Source of the DNA: Atkinsonella hypoxylon
Taxonomy: Eukaryota; Ascomycota; Sordariomycetes; Hypocreales; Clavicipitaceae
DNA: 64,000 nucleotides
Reading direction: 5' to 3'
NCBI GenBank assembly: GCA_000729835.1
Contig: JFHB01000040.1
Coordinates: 1 to 64,000 of the forward strand
Each line of letters starts with the position of its first letter. Positions within the stretch are counted from its first letter, which is position 1. The notes below the pieces were generated by a model that did not search any database, was not told the DNA's origin, and saw only the letters and a list, made by a program, of their open reading frames with translations. Positions 58,431-64,000 of the stretch are shown in pieces. The translations under genes were made by a program, and so were the position numbers.

Positions 58431-59564
58431 CATCTTGCAGGAGAAAGAGGGGCCAGAGCGGGGACGGTCCCGTTCTTGGCGGGAGTTGGACGTATGTATT
58501 CCGTACAGCATCTACTGATGTCTTTCGGCCAGCCCCGAATCCTTCGACATCGGTCCGTCCATTTAGGCAACGGAATTGCAAGAAAGATTCGTGACGTCGA
58601 AGAAGGAAAGCAGCAGTTAGTTAACTAGTTGACTACTCCGTAAGTCACTGCTAACTAAGTACTTGCCAGGCTCTCTCCCCAGGGTCGCGCGCCGCGCCTT
58701 CTCCGAACAGAACGGAGTTGGCAGCGACGCTGGGGAAAAGGGCCTGAAGGTCTCAATTTTGAATGGAATCCTGGTGCCCATCTGCTTGCTACCAACGATG
58801 CCTGTTCTGCCAGCCCGCCTTGCCCAGGCGCGACCCGTTCCACTCTTTCCTCTTATCTCACTTTCCGGCATTGGATAGTTATGCATAAGATGGCAGTTCA
58901 GTTTTGTGGTACGGAGTACGGAGTAGGCACTGATGATTTACCCCTTTGTTAGGGTAGGGGATGCAGGGAGCATAGTCGGCAGTTGAACGGCCAACAAGGT
59001 CCGGTCCGCATCTCGCCGCCTGCCGTCTTTTTCTTCGAGAACTTCGTATTATTCGACTCATATGATGCACGACAGGCCCATCAACCATAGTGCCGCGGGG
59101 AAGATTTGCTGACCGCTTGTTTGCAGAGGAACATGTCGTGCTTCAAGGACGATCTCCTTCCGTGCGGAGTTTGACCGTGCCATTGTGGGCGCACGCAGGC
59201 TTTCTTGAGGAAGGGGGGAGAGGGATGCGAATGCAAAGGGGGGACTTGCTCATCACTCAATCAATATGCGTGGTACGGTCGGCAGACAGCCAGGCGCTTC
59301 ATAGGGGCCAAAGCAAGTCCTTGATGCACTATGGTGAGGGTTGACTTGTCGCAGGACGCTTTGACTCTGCCCCATTACGTTAGCGGACGTGTGGTCAAGT
59401 TGATGGAGGCACGATTCGTGTCAAAAAGGTCGACGTGAGTGTACCGGCCGAGTTCATATGGGAAGTGCTGCGTACTTGAGAGCGAGCTAACTAGTTATGA
59501 CCCAACACGTTTGTTAGGATATGTAAGGACTTTGTGCGAGGGTGCTTGAGGAGAGCAAGGTTGA

Positions 59565-59597
59565 ACCTGGACGCGAACCTGGACGCGAACCTGGAGT
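59565..59597. repeat. GAACCTGGACGC 12-mer, 2.75 copies
   Basis: Two perfect 12-bp units and three quarters of a third. It keeps a reading frame of Glu-Pro-Gly-Arg but there is no supported gene around it. Confidence 0.85.
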
Positions 59598-59692
59598 TCC
59601 TACGGAATACCGTGTGGCGCAAAGGCCCATGCTGACTCGCGACGTGCTACCTCAAGCCGTACGGCTGGCGGCGACACATTTCAAATGCTGTC

Positions 59693-59732
59693 ATGTTGCT
59701 ATGTCGCTATGTCGCCATGTCGCCATGTCGGT
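59693..59732. repeat. ATGTCGCY 8-mer, five copies
   Basis: Five contiguous 8-bp units: ATGTTGCT, ATGTCGCT, ATGTCGCC, ATGTCGCC and ATGTCGGT. Differences are mostly transitions. Confidence 0.85.
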
Positions 59733-60840
59733 ACGTTGTTCTACTGCAAGGCTCGGTATGCTGTATTCAACGGCCATGCGTCTCGAATCATTTGCACAAG
59801 GCAAATATGTTGGAACAAGTGGTTGAAACCAGTTTCGGTTCGCATTAATGATGATTTCGTGTACAGACAAGACACTCTGTCGACGGCATCGCACTGGGTT
59901 TCTTCATCACATGAACACCCTGGTCAGTTGGTTTGTTCTGTTCAAGGTGTGAAAACGGGTAGTTACCGCAGGTTCTAAATAGAAGCAGTGGTGACATTTT
60001 GCGGGTCTCGACAGGTTAATCTAATTTTTTTCATTTTTTTCAATTTCTCCAACTATCGCCTTGATACCGAGCTGGATCCAGCCCGGTATCTTAGCGTGGG
60101 CGCACGACCTCGAGTGACCATGGTAGCCTTCGAAAATAATGACACTCAATCACTGCAAAAGGTGCGTTTTAGCTAGCAATTGAGATTGTGGACAGGGCGG
60201 CTAGATTGTTTATGTCTATAGACCTCTTATCCATGATGCCTTTCATCGCTAGCAAAGCGGCTCAGCGGAGCTGCTACGGATATAAGACCTACAATGTACG
60301 GAATACCTCTAGTACTGCGGGAAGTGCCTTGGAGATCTTCTTGTCTGATTGGTATGTGATCCGTGTCGGTTCCAGTTTGGAGCCAGCTACCTAACCTAGG
60401 TACCTAACCTACCTACCTAAGGTACCTAAATCTGTTGAAAAAATGGGACCGTTAGGTCCTAAACCCGTAAATGTTAACTAACTACCAGTCCTACCCACGG
60501 GAACTCGTACAGTGATCATTTCACACCTTACGGACGTAGTTCTGTCTAAATTTCCACCTTCATGCGGAATTGAGTCAGTCCCCGCATGTAGTTGCTCATA
60601 CTGAATATGGAGGTTGGAGCATGAGGACAACATATTGAGTGAGACAAGTGGACTCTGTGACTCATGCCACTATCCTTTTCGAAGGTTGTCGATGTGCACA
60701 AGACATCTCCACCATCAGTGGATGCATCAACCCATGATCCATACAAATTCAATCTGATAGTGATAGTTGTGCACCATCAAAGATCGCAGATAGACACACA
60801 CACTGATCGTTGAGATAGAGTTTACAAACCTGATTGCCAG

Positions 60841-60876
60841 CCCTGCAAGCCCTGCAAGCCCTGCCAGCCCTGCCAG
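60841..60876. repeat. CCCTGCMAG 9-mer, four copies
   Basis: Two CCCTGCAAG units followed by two CCCTGCCAG units. As in the pentamer array at 4417, variants are grouped rather than mixed. Confidence 0.85.
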
Positions 60877-61480
60877 CCCTGTAGCCTTACGGGCTCAAAT
60901 GGGCCGGCCGATGGATAAGACTTCCCATACTGATTCCTGCTTCCCCTTTCAGACTGGTCGATTCTACCACGGCGTGGTATCCCTTCTCTCCTTCCATTTG
61001 TTCTGTTCAATAGCTTCCACGCCTCGATCGATCCTGGTATACTTTGATGCTACAGTGGGCGATTCCTGGATCGAGTCGGCTGAGAACGCCGGGGGGTTCT
61101 GGACCTGAGCATTGACAATAATGAGGATTTACCTTGCACGAACCAACCCTGTCATCAGGGTCATCAGGGCTTACTCTGACAGAGCGGTGTCATGAGACTG
61201 TTTACGAAAAAGAAGGCGCTTTTCGAGAGCTGTCGAGGGCTCAGATCAAGCCAAGGCTACTATGCCAGTAGGTACCTACCAAACCCATGAGCATGACGCG
61301 ACCAATTTGATACATGCTTGGTCGTACCGAGCGGAACGGACCTCCTCTTGTATTTCGAAGCCTGGTATTCAGATCAAGTCGAAGACAGCGCAAGGCGGAA
61401 CGTAGCAGCAGTATAGCCCTAGAAGGTTGTATCGAGAGCATGCGGCGCTAAGGACCTCTCATCACCAGGGGGAAATACCA

Positions 61481-61520
61481 TCGTTCGCTCGTTCGCTCGT
61501 TCGCTCCTTCGCTCCTTCAC
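61481..61520. repeat. TCSTTCGC 8-mer, five copies
   Basis: Three TCGTTCGC units, one TCCTTCGC and one TCCTTCAC. Variants are again grouped. Confidence 0.85.
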
Positions 61521-64000
61521 CAGATACTTGGGAGAAGTCATGAGTCGTATGGTTCCAGATCCGGTTGGTCCGCTTCGATAGCCAGGCCAAGGCCAGTTGG
61601 TCAAGTTGAGCTTGAATCTGTAAACAAGCCTTGTTTGATGTGGTCTTTCCAGAGTCTCACGCTGCTCGTTCCACAAACTCGACAGGTGCAGTCGCGGTGT
61701 GACAAAGGGGGTTGGGGAAAATGACGGTGGTGTCGAAGCCAAGGTCAGTGTAAGCATTGAACCTTGACTTGACTTCTTTGTCCTGTTGCAATGCTGGTGT
61801 AACAGGTCACGCGGATGGTCATAGCACTGTGGGAGCCTCTACTCCTCTTTTCGTCCTCTTCGCCTTATTTCTTAGTCTTGCTGTGGCTATTAGAAAGAGA
61901 TATCATCAGATTGCTTTGCTTGGCATGCCCCATAACACGCTTATTGGCATGGAGGGATGACCTGAAGAGGCATATAGTCACGCTGAGCATGATTTTGGAG
62001 AGGCTCACCTTTGTGCATGATCTATGCGACGGTCTGCAGCGTTTGCTCTAGCCCTGTGCACCAATCGGCACATTGCTTTCAGCGTGACGGTGTTTTGTTG
62101 TCGCGGAATGCTTTCCACCATATTCGCAAGCAACCCACGTATATCACGCTGGCTGGAACCGCTTGGGCCAAACTATCTTCTTTGTCAATAGAGTCTCCAA
62201 CTTCCTGGTGGAATTTGGGACCAGATTTGAGGAGCAACAAGTGCCTCTTGGTCTCAGAATGTATCAGATGATGTATTTCACGATGATGTGCAGTACTCAT
62301 GTGACGAAGAAGCTCGATCAATACATAGCACCAATTTAAAACACCTCTGTGAATGAGAAGCATTCCAAACATGGCTATAAGCGCTCAATTATATGAGATG
62401 ATGAAACGGTCACGGCTGCCCTTGGGTGCCTACATTGTTCACGTGCTTGAGCAAAGGACCAAACAGATGTGCCTACTCTCACGTTTGGCGAACAACACGC
62501 GCCGATAATCAGCAACAAGAACAAGCAGGTTGTGCCGTTGATTCTCTCAATCATTCGCTCTCGGGGGAAGACAGGCTGTTTGGAACGCAAGCGCAGTTGA
62601 ATAAGGAAGAAGGTCGCGCAGCACTCAGTTCTTAGTGAATGTTGGTCGTCTCTTGAGAGCTTCGGCAGAGCTTCGCACTTGACTGTATTGTATTACATCG
62701 CCTGCTCGTAGTCGCTACGTCATGAAACCATCTCCATAGCGGCTACTCGCTCCTTTTAAGTTTCTTTCTTGGCTAATGTAGATATTCTGAGGAATTTCGC
62801 AGCTGACCATAAAAGCCAGGCTTGGTTTCTGAGTAGGTTTCTGCATCTCGTGACCGACTGATCCTTCCATTACAAATCCTTTGCAAGCGCCTCCTATTTA
62901 TTTTGACACTTTGTAATGTTATTTTGGAGATGAGTTTTGATCAATACTGGCGCGGCTAATTTTATATGAGTTACAGCTTCCAGCTGGCTGTGCAGGTCCT
63001 CGCAGCACGTGAGACTCCTGTGAGTCTGTGGCTATTCGTTGGCTTTACAAATATGAGACGGTAGATTGAGCATCACGCGGCATACGTTTGCCACTAAGTA
63101 GCTAGACTGTACAAAAGACGTGTCGACATATGAAAGTCGTTGCTCTGCCTATTGAGAAATAAGGGTGAGTTGGCAGAACGCCTTGTACTTCCTTTCACTT
63201 GTCGACATCACTGGTGTATCGGACGCTGTAAACGTCCAAGCTGATTGAATAGCTCAAGCAGTATACTTTTTTTTTTCGACGCGATCATGTCATAACAGAC
63301 TCAATATGTACAGCGAAAACAGAAATTCCAGACGCTTTTGTCCCACTGATGGCAGCTGGAAAAGTTGTTGTTTGTGATATAGGGTCGACAGATCTTCAAA
63401 AGATCAACTTTCTCGCATCTTGGCGCTGACGACGCTTCTGGGCCACTCTGGGTAACTGACCACTTGAAGAGGCGTTTGAGGTCTTTGAAAAGGGGGATGA
63501 TGGTACTTCTACATAGGTCGGCAAGGCGGGTCAAGTCTGATAAAAATGCGTCGGTAAAATCGCTCAAGATAGAAAGCTTTCGGAACATTGAACACGCTCA
63601 CGTTTCCCGACCTGGACCACATAATAAAAGTGTCAGCTCTGCTCAGGGCACGAGGAACACAAAATGACACAAGAGATAGCTTCACATTCTCTTTTCAGTT
63701 CTACTTTGTCCACAGCTGCATAATTCGTCACAGAGGAGCTCCTGCATTGGTGGCTGTGAGCCAGTGACAGGAGAATTGTGCCCAACGTGGCATTAAACGC
63801 CACAAAGACCATCAGTCAAATGGTCTACAGGTTTAGAGGTCGATATTATCGGCACGTAAGCAGATTGAGGCAAAGCGAGAGCCATCCCATCTCTAAGTAG
63901 GGTTGCCAATGCAGTACGGTTGTCCAAGGATGTGCGAGCAATCACCATCAAACTACGCTTCTCACTGCAGCTGCGGCCCAGAAAAAAAAATGTACAAGGG

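Larger units (their letters stand above)
53801..64000. other. gene-poor arm, right part
   Basis: No convincing gene in 10.2 kb. It holds a (CACCCT)4 run, a G-quadruplex-type run at 55166, an A30 tract at 57491, a CA-rich microsatellite at 58259-58430, four short minisatellites (59565, 59693, 60841, 61481), six TACTCCGTA copies, one ACCTAGGT and one low-confidence CxxC frame at 54365. The last 2 kb show nothing but short unsupported frames. Confidence 0.5.

Noticed and set aside
58065..58630. Several long frames rich in Cys/Val or His/Thr
   Set aside because: They are translations of the CA-rich microsatellite, which has no stops in several phases.
61419..61757. 112-codon minus-strand frame
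   Set aside because: Part of it is the translation of the TCSTTCGC minisatellite, and I see no family motif.
1..64000. tRNA, rRNA, CRISPR arrays and intact transposons
   Set aside because: I looked for T-loop (B-box) motifs and transposase-like frames by eye and found none I could support. The tandem repeats have no spacers of the CRISPR kind. A tRNA covariance search and a repeat-library search would be decisive.

Overview
This window looks like nuclear chromosomal DNA of a filamentous ascomycete, probably a Sordariomycete and possibly of the order Hypocreales. The evidence is short introns (about 40-90 nt) with GTRNGT donors and CTRAC/CTAAY branch sites, single-gene transcription units on both strands, and a set of proteins with clear fungal architectures: a CDC24 RhoGEF with a C-terminal PB1 domain, an FWD-1-like F-box/WD40 protein, RTT106, VFA1, YVH1, VPS60 and MRP10. 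The order-level placement is an impression from sequence style, not a proven assignment.

Layout. From 1 to 16 kb genes are sparse: an Ldh2-family oxidoreductase (1.1-2.2 kb, minus), a small acidic protein with a repeat-bearing leader (8.0-8.5 kb), a spliced small secreted cysteine-rich protein (12.4-12.8 kb, minus) and mitochondrial ribosomal protein MRP10/mS37 (14.9-15.2 kb). From 16.5 to 46.5 kb lies the conserved core: cdc24 (minus), a repeat-rich gap (20.7-23.1 kb), fwd-1-like (plus), vps60 (minus), a large unassigned disordered protein (plus), rtt106 (minus) and vfa1 (plus) sharing a short divergent promoter, yvh1 (minus), and a C2H2 zinc-finger protein (minus). From 46.5 kb to the end I find no convincing gene in about 17.5 kb. 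That arm is filled with homopolymers, microsatellites, short in-register minisatellites and dispersed copies of one 9-mer.

How the genes relate. Most are housekeeping genes with separate roles: polarity (cdc24), SCF ubiquitin ligase (fwd-1), ESCRT-III/Vps4 (vps60 and vfa1), chromatin assembly (rtt106), 60S ribosome maturation (yvh1) and mitochondrial translation (mrp10). The one functional link is that vps60 and vfa1, both regulators of the Vps4 ATPase, lie within 9.2 kb of each other. I see no secondary-metabolite cluster, intact transposon, CRISPR array or rRNA, and no tRNA that I could support. The most unusual signals are the dispersed 9-mer TACTCCGTA and palindrome ACCTAGGT, confined to gene-poor sequence, and the small secreted protein. 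All splice models here are read by eye from phase and consensus and have no transcript support.
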